From a virus, in IMG/VR virus record IMGVR_UViG_3300027797_000183, positions 1-20,276 of that record: a stretch of DNA of 20,276 nucleotides; one strand, 5' to 3'. Below the pieces are notes generated by a model that made no database searches, was not told the DNA's origin, and was given only the letters and a program-made list of their open reading frames with translations. The position numbers and the translations under genes were made by a program. Positions 1-7,511 of the stretch are shown in pieces; within the stretch, counting starts at the first letter, position 1, and each line of letters opens with the position of its first letter.

Positions 1-1
1 G

Positions 2-3000
2 GCAAATAAAACAATTTTTTCAGAAAAGGCTAGACAAATTATTTCTAATATATTGATAGATATAGAAAACCAAATCAATACTACTAGTTCTATTTATGTA
101 CCAGATGATAAATTTGACTTAAAAAAATGTAAATTTTATACAGATTTTATTATAGAAGAACCTAATAACTTTATAATTAGTGAAGAAAATAGTTTTCAAA
201 AAATAGGTAATTTTAAAATAAGTGGCACATTCTCAGATAAAGTAAATTATATTCTATTTGATGACCCGTCTATTATTAATAATAGTAAAACATTATTTCC
301 TGAAATAAAAGAAGATGAGACTTATAGAAAATTTGTAGATAAAAATTCTAGTCCACCAAATAAAGAATTTAAAGGTACATTATTATTTTTTAAAAATTTT
401 ATTTCTAGTGCGAATAATCTAACAACGTATAATTCTTTTAATGTATGGTTTGATGATGTCTGTAATAATATACTTAAATCTAGTGGTAACGAAATATTAG
501 GTAATCTAAATAAGTGTAAAATAGAAGATTTTAACCCACTTAACTCTACATTGAATAACTTAAGTGGTTCTACATACAATAGTAAGTATATAAATATGAC
601 ATATTTTAGACAGGGTTCTAATACTTCTGCTAATTATGAAGATATAATGACATATTCTGAACTATATGATAAACAAAGTTCTAATTACGCTAGGTCACTA
701 TTATTATTATCTACGTTTCCATTTAGAAATTTTAAAGAAGGATTTTTAAATTCTGTTTTTGATACTAAAGTTTTTGATGGAGCGAGAATAATTAATTTAC
801 CTAAATTATATGTTTATTATATTGGGGCATTATTGTGGAGATATGAGGAATCAAATAATCTTGTGGATCCATTAAAATTTACTTTTAGTAGTGGGAAAGA
901 TTATTCTAAATTTAGTACTCCATCTAATTCGTATTTAACTAAAATTGGTTATAAAATTACAACAAGTGTTGCGTCAGAACCATTAGAAAATGAATTAATT
1001 AATTTACCTAAATCAGTAAAAGATGGGTTAATTAATAAATTTAAAAATTGGGTGGATAGTGAAAATTTTAATAGTGCTAAAAATGGTTTTTTTGAAAGGT
1101 CAGTAAAATTATATGTACCTGATTTAATTACTCAAACTACATTAACTAAACAAGAACAAGAATTGGCTCAAAATAATATATTTACTAAATTAAAGGAAAC
1201 TACTGATTTAATTTTATTGAATCCAGATATATTTGATAAAGTTAAGATTGATAAATTAAGACAAAATAAAGGATTAATTGTCGATAAATCATTATTGAAA
1301 AAATATGTGACTACTTTTAAACAAAAATTTAATGAAGTAGGTAAAGAAAATGATAATGGTAAAAAAGAAGGTAACGAAGAAAAAAAAGATGACAATAAAA
1401 GTACAAATATTATAAAATTACAACTTTATAATTATTTTAAAAATATTAGTAATAAATGGATAGGTAATAGTGGTTCTTTTAGTATTTGTGGAGATTCTGG
1501 TGATAAAAATTTATTTGAATATTTTAAATTTATAGATAGAGGTTGGAGATTTATTGGGGATGAGGCAACATTCAATCTAAAAAGTTTTCTTACTTTAGGT
1601 AGTAATTTAAATACGAGTGTATATTTCTTTATGTCTAAACTATTAAGAGATAGTAATTTTCTTTTTCAGATATTACCTACATATATTAATTTTAAAAGTG
1701 CTACCGAAGTGGCTAAAATATTTCAACCACAAACTGTACTAGAAAATAATGAATCATCAGGACCAACTTTTTGTGCTATTTGGGTTGGTGGTGCATCACA
1801 ATCGTTAGATATAGGTGAGAGAAGTAATTATTATTTTAAAGATGATGGATTTAGTTTAACTACAGGTAATATTCCTGCAGATATAATTGATGATAATAAA
1901 TCAAACACTATTAATAATCAAGCGGAAATAGATTTAGGTGATTCTTCATTAGTTGCATTTAGAGTTTCATTTGGGGCACAAAATCAAACAGTTTTTAAAA
2001 ATGTTTCATTAAATCAACAAGAACATAGAGAGACTGGAGAATACTTTAAAGCATTATCTGATTTAGTAGATAAAAGAGGTGGTACGCAAAAAGCATATGT
2101 AGGTACAGATTTATTAAGATTATTTAAAACTAGGTCATATACTTGTAAAGTTGAGGCTATGGGTTGTATGAATATACAACCATTAATGTATTTTGATTTA
2201 CAAAATGTACCATTTTTTAATGGGGCATATCTTATAACTAGTGTTAGTCATAACATAACTCCAAACCAAATGTCTACAAGTTTTGAGGGACTAAGACAAT
2301 CAAAATATATAACATCACCGTCAAAACAAATAACTGCAGATTTAGATGTTAATTTAAATGAAAGTAGTGAAATTCCAAAAATTGAGTTTACTAATCTTAA
2401 CAATAAAAATGGTGTGTATAGTATAGGTGTTTTAAATCCTACGGATTTATTTGATTATCAGAAAAACTTTGGAGTTGGTACAATAGCGAATGTAGATGAA
2501 GGGGTTAATAAATTTAAAAACTTAGGTGTTACTATTTTTACTGATCAAAAATTAAGAGAGGTAATAAATGATTTAGAGAGTAAAATGAAATTTTATAAAA
2601 TTTTATCTAATTCACAAGTTACTATGTTTTTATCAGCAATTCTATCTAATTCAGAAAATTTTAAATTCAGTGAAATGCCTTGGGATGTGGATAATATGGG
2701 TACTTTTACTAATAGATTCCCGAGTAACGATCCTTTAAATCCTGATAAAATCAAATATTATGGAAAATCAAATTTGTCGGATAAATATTTAACATCTATA
2801 CCTATTTTTACTGGTGGTTCAGTTAACGATATTTCTTATAAATTACCAGGTAACGATGGATTAAAAGAGTTTGCCGACAACGATAGAATAGAAAACAGAA
2901 AAAAAGAAATTAACGAAAGATTACCTAAATTGGATGTTAATGATCCTTACCAAAGAATGGAAAAAGCTACTTTGGAAAAGGAATTAAAAGATTTGACAAA

Positions 3001-3409
3001 ACAGGAAGAAAATTTAATAAAGACTACAAAGTATTATAATATTTTTGAAGGTGATGCTTATAGATACAAACCTAGAGGTTATTTATATGTTATTGGTAGA
3101 AAACAATATCAAGATATATATGGTGACTCAGGTTTGGCAGAACCTACAATTGCATCGTCAGGAGAACCTTCTACTATATTAACTACATTAAAAGTGTGGA
3201 ATTATTTAAAAGATGGAGATAAAACCGCATATGACTATTCTTCATTACCTTCTGGGTCAGCATCAATATATTCTAAATGTATAAAATTGTCACATCAGTA
3301 TGGTGGAGTTGGTGAAGAGACTGCATTTTATACGTTTGAAAGAGTGTTGACTACCTTTGTTGGTGAAAATAATCAACCACTAATTAACTATTTTAATCCA
3401 GGACCTTAA
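2..3409 (+). CDS. Baseplate hub protein with C-terminal GH19 lysozyme-like domain (5' partial)
   Basis: The reading frame is open to the left edge, so the true start lies upstream; the TTG at 53 is not a convincing start. 1135 residues are visible. Around 2126-2310 the protein has a VgrG/gp27/gpD-type hub signature (FFNGAYLITSVSHNI, then a T-S-F-E-G strand), as in tail hub proteins that form the ring above the puncturing device. From about 2609 to 3400 it follows the GH19 chitinase/endolysin pattern: MFLSAILSNSENF for the AFLAQIAHESGGF helix, RYKPRGYLYVIGRKQY for the RGRGLIQLTGRxNY strand, then QYGGVG for the INGG loop. The catalytic His-Glu pair is replaced by Ser-Asn, so the domain may be inactive. 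A Lys/Glu-rich insert with coiled-coil character lies between the two GH19 motifs (about 2876-3025), and a charged linker lies near 1336-1400. By family, it should act in the tail tip; the T4 counterpart splits hub and lysozyme between gp27 and gp5. Hub role likely; enzyme activity doubtful. Confidence 0.72.
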   Translation, partial: ANKTIFSEKARQIISNILIDIENQINTTSSIYVPDDKFDLKKCKFYTDFIIEEPNNFIISEENSFQKIGNFKISGTFSDKVNYILFDDPSIINNSKTLFPEIKEDETYRKFVDKNSSPPNKEFKGTLLFFKNFISSANNLTTYNSFNVWFDDVCNNILKSSGNEILGNLNKCKIEDFNPLNSTLNNLSGSTYNSKYINMTYFRQGSNTSANYEDIMTYSELYDKQSSNYARSLLLLSTFPFRNFKEGFLNSVFDTKVFDGARIINLPKLYVYYIGALLWRYEESNNLVDPLKFTFSSGKDYSKFSTPSNSYLTKIGYKITTSVASEPLENELINLPKSVKDGLINKFKNWVDSENFNSAKNGFFERSVKLYVPDLITQTTLTKQEQELAQNNIFTKLKETTDLILLNPDIFDKVKIDKLRQNKGLIVDKSLLKKYVTTFKQKFNEVGKENDNGKKEGNEEKKDDNKSTNIIKLQLYNYFKNISNKWIGNSGSFSICGDSGDKNLFEYFKFIDRGWRFIGDEATFNLKSFLTLGSNLNTSVYFFMSKLLRDSNFLFQILPTYINFKSATEVAKIFQPQTVLENNESSGPTFCAIWVGGASQSLDIGERSNYYFKDDGFSLTTGNIPADIIDDNKSNTINNQAEIDLGDSSLVAFRVSFGAQNQTVFKNVSLNQQEHRETGEYFKALSDLVDKRGGTQKAYVGTDLLRLFKTRSYTCKVEAMGCMNIQPLMYFDLQNVPFFNGAYLITSVSHNITPNQMSTSFEGLRQSKYITSPSKQITADLDVNLNESSEIPKIEFTNLNNKNGVYSIGVLNPTDLFDYQKNFGVGTIANVDEGVNKFKNLGVTIFTDQKLREVINDLESKMKFYKILSNSQVTMFLSAILSNSENFKFSEMPWDVDNMGTFTNRFPSNDPLNPDKIKYYGKSNLSDKYLTSIPIFTGGSVNDISYKLPGNDGLKEFADNDRIENRKKEINERLPKLDVNDPYQRMEKATLEKELKDLTKQEENLIKTTKYYNIFEGDAYRYKPRGYLYVIGRKQYQDIYGDSGLAEPTIASSGEPSTILTTLKVWNYLKDGDKTAYDYSSLPSGSASIYSKCIKLSHQYGGVGEETAFYTFERVLTTFVGENNQPLINYFNPGP

Positions 3410-3440
3410 CATTTTAAAAAAAAATTATTATATTTGCAAT

Positions 3441-4040
3441 ATGAATTTTGGAAATGTAATATCTAAAACCCCTATTCTTATAGAAGGGTTTAAAAATTAT
3501 GGTAAGGATGATTTAATCGATAATGATTTACCTACTTTAATTATTGGTTGGGATTTGGTTAAAGAAATGTATGACGGTAAAGTTTCTATTTTACATAAAT
3601 CTATAAACATAAGAACTTATTGGACATTTAATTCTAAAGAGAGAAAGGCAGATTTTGAATCAGATATAGAATCTTTTAAGGAATTTTGTTATAATAGTTT
3701 TGGTGATAACATACCTTATGTTTATTTAGATATTTTATATGGTAAAAAAAATATTAATAAAAAAATAATTAAAAAAATTTTAACATTAGTAAATCCATAT
3801 ATATACCTATCAGATAATAATATGGTTTATATATTCGGTGATAATATAATTTTTGGAATTGATTTAGACATTTTAGACTATTTTGACAATAAAAAAGAAA
3901 AAGTGTTAAAGACGATAAATAATTTAAATTCTGCCGTTTTGATAGATTCTGAGATATTTAATAAATACAGGGATTTTTTATATAAAATAAAAAATAAAAA
4001 CAGATTAATCCCGTATATTATTAAAAATGGAAACGACTAA
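3441..4040 (+). CDS. Conserved-looking phage protein of unknown function, 199 aa
   Basis: I do not recognise this protein. It begins 31 bases after the hub gene and its last 14 bases overlap the next gene, so the two are probably translated together. The N-terminal half is the more structured part, with PTLIIGWDLVKEMY followed by a strand and a Trp-Thr-Phe turn (about residues 31-65). The C-terminal half is rich in Lys, Ile and Asn with alternating hydrophobic residues. No signal peptide, membrane span, Cys cluster or nucleotide-binding motif is visible. ATG 3441 is the first start in frame; the leader is A/T rich with no Shine-Dalgarno sequence. Position between the hub gene and probable virion genes suggests a late or assembly role, which is inference only. 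Confidence 0.7.
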   Translation: MNFGNVISKTPILIEGFKNYGKDDLIDNDLPTLIIGWDLVKEMYDGKVSILHKSINIRTYWTFNSKERKADFESDIESFKEFCYNSFGDNIPYVYLDILYGKKNINKKIIKKILTLVNPYIYLSDNNMVYIFGDNIIFGIDLDILDYFDNKKEKVLKTINNLNSAVLIDSEIFNKYRDFLYKIKNKNRLIPYIIKNGND

Positions 4041-4440
4041 AATTATAACATTAGCATCTTTTGTATATGTAGATAAAATTGAATCCTTCAAAAAATATTT
4101 ACAAAAAAGGTTTAAAATATATCAAGAAAACATATTTGAATACTCATTCAACGATGATAGTAAAAAAATCTTAACATATAGGCTACCCTTAAATAACGGA
4201 AAGAAAATAGATATAACAAGTCTAATCCCACCAACAATAATTGTACATAAAAAGGGGGAATGTTTTTATACTATTAATGCGTTAAATAAACTTATTGAAT
4301 TTAATTACAGTTTAGATAGTGGTAATATAAATCATTTAGAATATAAAATCGATTGGGATGACTATCAAAATAAAATAATACTTATTAAGAATGATGAATT
4401 AAAAATTATAGATATTATTAAAGATTTTTCTGAAAAATAA
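4027..4440 (+). CDS. Small protein of unknown function, 137 aa
   Basis: The start codon lies inside the 3' end of the preceding gene (14-base overlap in a different frame), a sign of translational coupling. The protein has a mixed alpha/beta appearance: an N-terminal strand (TKIITLASFVYV), a basic helix (ESFKKYLQKRFKIYQEN), then a conserved-looking core with DITSLIPPTIIVHKKGE and FYTINALNKLI near the middle. There are no Cys pairs, membrane segments or signal peptide. I cannot name a family. Its size is near that of small T4 regulators and head-core proteins, but no motif supports either. The gene sits upstream of a 59-codon gene and an acidic coiled-coil gene and is probably co-transcribed with them. 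Confidence 0.68.
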   Translation: METTKIITLASFVYVDKIESFKKYLQKRFKIYQENIFEYSFNDDSKKILTYRLPLNNGKKIDITSLIPPTIIVHKKGECFYTINALNKLIEFNYSLDSGNINHLEYKIDWDDYQNKIILIKNDELKIIDIIKDFSEK

Positions 4441-4465
4441 GATATTTATTAATAAAAATAAAGTT

Positions 4466-4645
4466 ATGGAAGATAATAAAGCTACAGAAAACTTAGGAAA
4501 AAAATTAGATAATTTTTTAACTAATACAAAAACACATTCAAAAGAATGTGAGGGTGACGAATGTTTAATTAATGACGGAAAAGAAATTGTTGAAATAGTA
4601 AATAAAGTTTACAAAACTAATGATGGTAGACAACTTTTAATATAA
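4466..4645 (+). CDS. Small acidic protein, 59 aa, unknown function
   Basis: ATG 4466 opens a 59-codon frame ending at TAA 4643-4645, five bases before the next start codon. It has an A-rich leader (AATAAAAATAAAGTT) like neighbouring genes. The product starts MEDNKATENLGKK and ends KTNDGRQLLI, is charged, and holds a Cys-x4-Cys pair (CEGDEC, residues 28-33) that could bind metal or form a disulfide. Tight packing between two genes, the leader and the full use of the gap support a real gene. T4-like phages carry small acidic prohead-core proteins near their head genes, so that is one possibility, but there is no sequence evidence beyond size and charge. Confidence 0.6.
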   Translation: MEDNKATENLGKKLDNFLTNTKTHSKECEGDECLINDGKEIVEIVNKVYKTNDGRQLLI

Positions 4646-4650
4646 TATAT

Positions 4651-5391
4651 ATGAACAATAAAAAAAAATTTATTTTAGAGGATTTAAAAAGGTATAAACA
4701 ACTTTTGGAGTATACTTTTTACGTTCCAGAAGAAAAAGAAGAAGATTTAAATGGTGATTTACTTTTAGATGGTTCTTTTTTATCAGAACAGGATCCTGCA
4801 GGTGATGATCCTTTTATGGATGTTGCCGATACTGAAAATGAAGAACCTACTGGTGATGAGCCTATAGGAGATGAACCAGCTTCTACGGGATCTACTGAAA
4901 CTACCACTACTGGTGATGAAGAAGAGGAAGGTGTAGAGATAGAAGATGAATTTGATGATACTGAGAGTACAGAAGAAACTGATGATGATACTATTGAAGT
5001 TGATATAACTGATTTAGTTGATAGTTCAGAAGAAACTAAAAAATCTGTAACAGATGTGAGTGATAAAATGGAAGAATTACTTTCTAAATTATCGGAATTG
5101 GAAAATCAAGTAACAGGTATGGATGAAGTAATCAGTAAAATTGATTCTTTAGAAAAAGAAATAGAAAAAAGAAATCCAACACCTGTTGAAAAATTAGAAA
5201 TGAGATCAATGCAAGATTTTAACTTTCCTTATAGTGTTAAGTTAAAAGACTTTTGGACAGATAGAGAAGGGTATGAAGCAACTAATGATTCAGAAGAAGA
5301 AGAATTTATTTTGAGACAAAGTGATGTAGAAAATTTTGATAGAAACGAAATTAAGGCATCATTTAATTCACCTAAAAAAGATGAAAATTAA
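4651..5391 (+). CDS. Acidic coiled-coil protein, probable virion or prohead-core component
   Basis: 246 residues in three zones. An N-terminal amphipathic leader (ILEDLKRYKQLLEY, residues 8-21) is followed by a very acidic, low-complexity region of Asp, Glu, Thr and Gly (about 25-120). Next comes a heptad-like coiled coil (about 125-172: MEELLSKLSELENQV and similar), then a C-terminal segment with PTPVEKLEMRSMQDFNFPYS and a KLKDFW core. The leader resembles the N-terminus of the Cys-rich protein at 13382. An acidic, coiled-coil protein with a short N-terminal helix recalls scaffold or internal head proteins of T4-like phages, but no homology to gp22 is visible to me. It is the last gene before the terminator at 5413-5440. 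Reality of the gene is near certain; role is inferred. Confidence 0.75.
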   Translation: MNNKKKFILEDLKRYKQLLEYTFYVPEEKEEDLNGDLLLDGSFLSEQDPAGDDPFMDVADTENEEPTGDEPIGDEPASTGSTETTTTGDEEEEGVEIEDEFDDTESTEETDDDTIEVDITDLVDSSEETKKSVTDVSDKMEELLSKLSELENQVTGMDEVISKIDSLEKEIEKRNPTPVEKLEMRSMQDFNFPYSVKLKDFWTDREGYEATNDSEEEEFILRQSDVENFDRNEIKASFNSPKKDEN

Positions 5392-5412
5392 TTTAAACTA
5401 ATATTGTTAAAG

Positions 5413-5440
5413 AACCTCACTAACAAAGTGGGGTTTTTTA
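5413..5440 (+). terminator. Rho-independent terminator after the late-gene block
   Basis: An 8-bp stem AACCTCAC / GTGGGGTT (one T-G wobble) with a 7-base loop TAACAAA runs straight into a short T-run (TTTT within 5434-5439). It lies 21 bases after the stop codon of the acidic coiled-coil gene and just upstream of the replication-operon promoter, so it separates the two transcription units. Confidence 0.85.
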
Positions 5441-5451
5441 TTTTAAAATAA

Positions 5452-5483
5452 TTTGACTTTACTATAAATAATACGTAATATTG
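5452..5483 (+). promoter_or_regulatory. Bacteroidota-type promoter for the replication operon
   Basis: TTTG (5452-5455) and TAATATTG (5476-5483) are separated by 20 bases. This fits the Bacteroidota primary sigma factor pattern TTG-N17-23-TAnnTTTG with one mismatch in the -7 box. Transcription would begin near 5490, giving a leader of about 23 bases ahead of the ssDNA-binding protein gene. It lies directly after a strong terminator, where a promoter is needed. Confidence 0.5.
5463..5470 (+). promoter_or_regulatory. TATAAATA box resembling a T4 late promoter
   Basis: An exact copy of the T4 late-promoter -10 consensus TATAAATA lies inside the spacer of the host-type promoter upstream of the gp32-like gene. 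In T4 itself gene 32 is also transcribed late. In DNA this AT-rich an 8-base match can arise by chance, so the call is tentative. Confidence 0.25.
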
Positions 5484-5512
5484 TATAATATTAATCATTA
5501 AAAAAAATAAAA

Positions 5513-6427
5513 ATGAGTAAAACTTTAGACGCAATTTTATCTCAGTATGAAAAAAATACTGAAGATAAAAAAACTACTACTAAGATGTCTAGTGAAGACA
5601 GACTGAAGAAGTATTTCAGTGAAAAATTACCTAAAGGTGTAAAATCACAAACTAAAAGGTTTAGGATTTTACCTAAAAAAGATGGGGATTCTCCATTTAC
5701 TGAGGTATACTATCACGAAAAACTTGTTAATGGTAAGTGGGATAAAATTTATTGTAACCATTTAAACGATGGAGGACATTGCCCTTTATGTGAGGCAAAG
5801 GATGCACTTTATGAAGATGGTTCTGAAAGAGCTAAAAAATTAGCAAAAGAATTTATCGCTAGAAAATTCTATGTTGTTAAAGGTGTTGACAGAGACAACG
5901 AAGAAGATGGTGTTAAATTTTGGAGGTTTAAACATAAATATACTGGTGATGGTATTATGGATAAAATCATCCCATTATTTAAATTAAAAGGTGACATAAG
6001 TGATCCTAGAGAAGGTAGAGATATTATCATCACTACAGGTAAAAACGATAAAGGACATAGTGTTGTTAACTCTATTATGGCTGATGATGTTGCTATCTTA
6101 ACTAACGATAAAGAAAAGGCAAATGAATGGTTTAATAATGAAGAAACACATAGAGATGTTTATTCTAAAAAATCTAAAGAGTATTTGGATATAGTTGCAA
6201 CAAATAAAACACCTATTTGGGATTCTGAACAAAAGAAATTTGTTGCTGAGGAAGATAAAGAAGAAAAAGAAACTGCGTCTTTGAGTGAAGAAATCAATAT
6301 GATGAAATCTGAAACATTTAAAACAAAAGATTTAAACATAACTGATATTTCTGATGACGATGATGAAAATGATTTTCCTTTTATTACCACCTCTTTAGAA
6401 ACTGATGAAGATGAATTACCTTTTTAA
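5513..6427 (+). CDS. 32: gp32-like single-stranded DNA-binding protein
   Basis: 304 residues, close to T4 gp32 (301). It coats single-stranded DNA during replication and recombination and recruits partners through its acidic tail. Visible features are a basic N-terminal arm, an OB-fold-like core (KRFRILPKKDG near residue 48, KFYVVKGVDRDNE near 118, KFWRFKHKY near 135), and an inserted zinc-binding element with Cys81, His83 or His89, Cys90 and Cys93 (pattern CNH...HCPLC), matching the His/Cys zinc subdomain of gp32. The C-terminus is strongly acidic and ends DEDELPF, like the protein-interaction tip of SSB proteins. ATG 5513 has an A-rich leader and is the first gene after the promoter at 5452-5483. 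The recombinase gene follows after 9 bases. Confidence 0.9.
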   Translation: MSKTLDAILSQYEKNTEDKKTTTKMSSEDRLKKYFSEKLPKGVKSQTKRFRILPKKDGDSPFTEVYYHEKLVNGKWDKIYCNHLNDGGHCPLCEAKDALYEDGSERAKKLAKEFIARKFYVVKGVDRDNEEDGVKFWRFKHKYTGDGIMDKIIPLFKLKGDISDPREGRDIIITTGKNDKGHSVVNSIMADDVAILTNDKEKANEWFNNEETHRDVYSKKSKEYLDIVATNKTPIWDSEQKKFVAEEDKEEKETASLSEEINMMKSETFKTKDLNITDISDDDDENDFPFITTSLETDEDELPF

Positions 6428-6436
6428 TTTATAGAT

Positions 6437-7486
6437 ATGGCTAAGACACCACTAAAGAAAAAAGCATCTGATTTTTCATCTATAAGGAAAAAGTTTTCCT
6501 CTAGTGATAAGTATAAAGAACAAAAATACTTTGATATGGGGGAAGCATTCCAGAAGTCTACAGGATTACCAGGTCCTGCTATGGGTCAGATTAACATGCT
6601 TTTAGGTCATTCAGATACTGGTAAAACAACTGCATTAATTAAAACTGCGGTAGACGCTCAGAAAAAAAATATATTACCTGTTTTTATTATTACTGAGCAA
6701 AAATTTAGTTTTGAACACGCTAAACAAATGGGGTTAGAAACTGAATACATTGAAGAGGTTGATGAAAAAACTGGTGAAATTAATGCTTATTGGGACGGAT
6801 TTCTTCTTTACAAATTAGGTTTTGAATATATCGAACAAGCCTTTGATTATGTGACAGAAGTATTAGACGCTCAAAAAAGTGGTGAAATTCCATATGACAT
6901 AGTATTTTTATGGGACTCAATTGGTACGATACCTTGTCAAATGAGTTTTGAAGGTAAAGGTGGGAATCAACATACTGCGAGAGTTATTTCAGAAAAATGG
7001 GGTATGGGGTTAGCTCAAAGAATTACATCTTCGAGAAAAGAAAGTTATCCATTTACTAATACTATGGTTTTTGTAAACCAACCTTGGGTAGCTTTACCAG
7101 ATAATCCATTTGGGCAACCTACTATACAACCTAAAGGTGGTAACTCAATTTACCTATCATGTGCCTTAGTATTCTTATTCGGTAACCAAAAGAGTTCAGG
7201 TGTATCTAAACTTTCTGCAACAAATAAGGGTAGAAAAGTTAATTTTGCAATTAGAACAAAAGTTGGTATCCATAAAAACCATATGAATGGTTTAGGATAT
7301 GCGGATAATAGGATATTGGCTACTACTCACGGATTTATCGAAGACGATAAGAAGTCAATTGATGATTATAAATCCGATAACAAAGATTATTGGGCAGAAG
7401 TTTTTAATACTGCTGGAGATGTAGAATCATTTGATGTTGTAGAGGAGAATTTTATTGAATCTTCTGTTGAATATTCAGATGATTGA
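6437..7486 (+). CDS. uvsX: UvsX/RecA-type recombinase
   Basis: 349 residues; T4 UvsX has 391. It is an ATP-dependent strand-exchange protein that forms filaments on single-stranded DNA for recombination-dependent replication and repair. Walker A is GHSDTGKT (residues 57-64), the catalytic glutamate is in FIITEQKF (Glu87), and Walker B is IVFLWD (155-160) followed by SIGT. The FVNQPW segment corresponds to the Gln-containing loop that senses nucleotide, and the region around IQPKGGNSIYLSCA matches the DNA-binding L2 area of the family. The N-terminal 40 residues are basic and Ser-rich, and the last 20 are acidic. It sits between the ssDNA-binding protein and the 5' nuclease genes, its functional partners. 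The start follows the previous stop by 9 bases. Confidence 0.93.
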   Translation: MAKTPLKKKASDFSSIRKKFSSSDKYKEQKYFDMGEAFQKSTGLPGPAMGQINMLLGHSDTGKTTALIKTAVDAQKKNILPVFIITEQKFSFEHAKQMGLETEYIEEVDEKTGEINAYWDGFLLYKLGFEYIEQAFDYVTEVLDAQKSGEIPYDIVFLWDSIGTIPCQMSFEGKGGNQHTARVISEKWGMGLAQRITSSRKESYPFTNTMVFVNQPWVALPDNPFGQPTIQPKGGNSIYLSCALVFLFGNQKSSGVSKLSATNKGRKVNFAIRTKVGIHKNHMNGLGYADNRILATTHGFIEDDKKSIDDYKSDNKDYWAEVFNTAGDVESFDVVEENFIESSVEYSDD

Positions 7487-7492
7487 TTGTTT

Positions 7493-7510
7493 AACCATTA
7501 AATAGTGGTT
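7493..7510 (+). other. Small hairpin immediately before the GTG start of the 5' nuclease gene
   Basis: AACCAT / GTGGTT can form a 6-bp stem (one T-G wobble) with a 6-base loop TAAATA. It ends two bases before the GTG start at 7512. Such a position could hide or expose the start, as translational operators do in T4, but a stem this short may be chance. Confidence 0.3.
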
Positions 7511-7511
7511 T

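Noticed and set aside
53-55. TTG as start codon of the hub gene
   Set aside because: The frame continues open to the left edge with sensible coding (ANKTIFSEKARQII), so the gene is cut by the window, not started here.
3429-3436. Exact TATATTTG as promoter of the gene at 3441
   Set aside because: Only 4 bases separate it from the ATG and no TTG lies 17-23 bases upstream, so transcription would begin at or inside the start codon.
5453-5489. Sigma70-type TTGACT / TATAAT promoter before the gp32-like gene
   Set aside because: The two boxes are 25 bases apart, too far for that type; the TTTG / TAATATTG reading has normal spacing.
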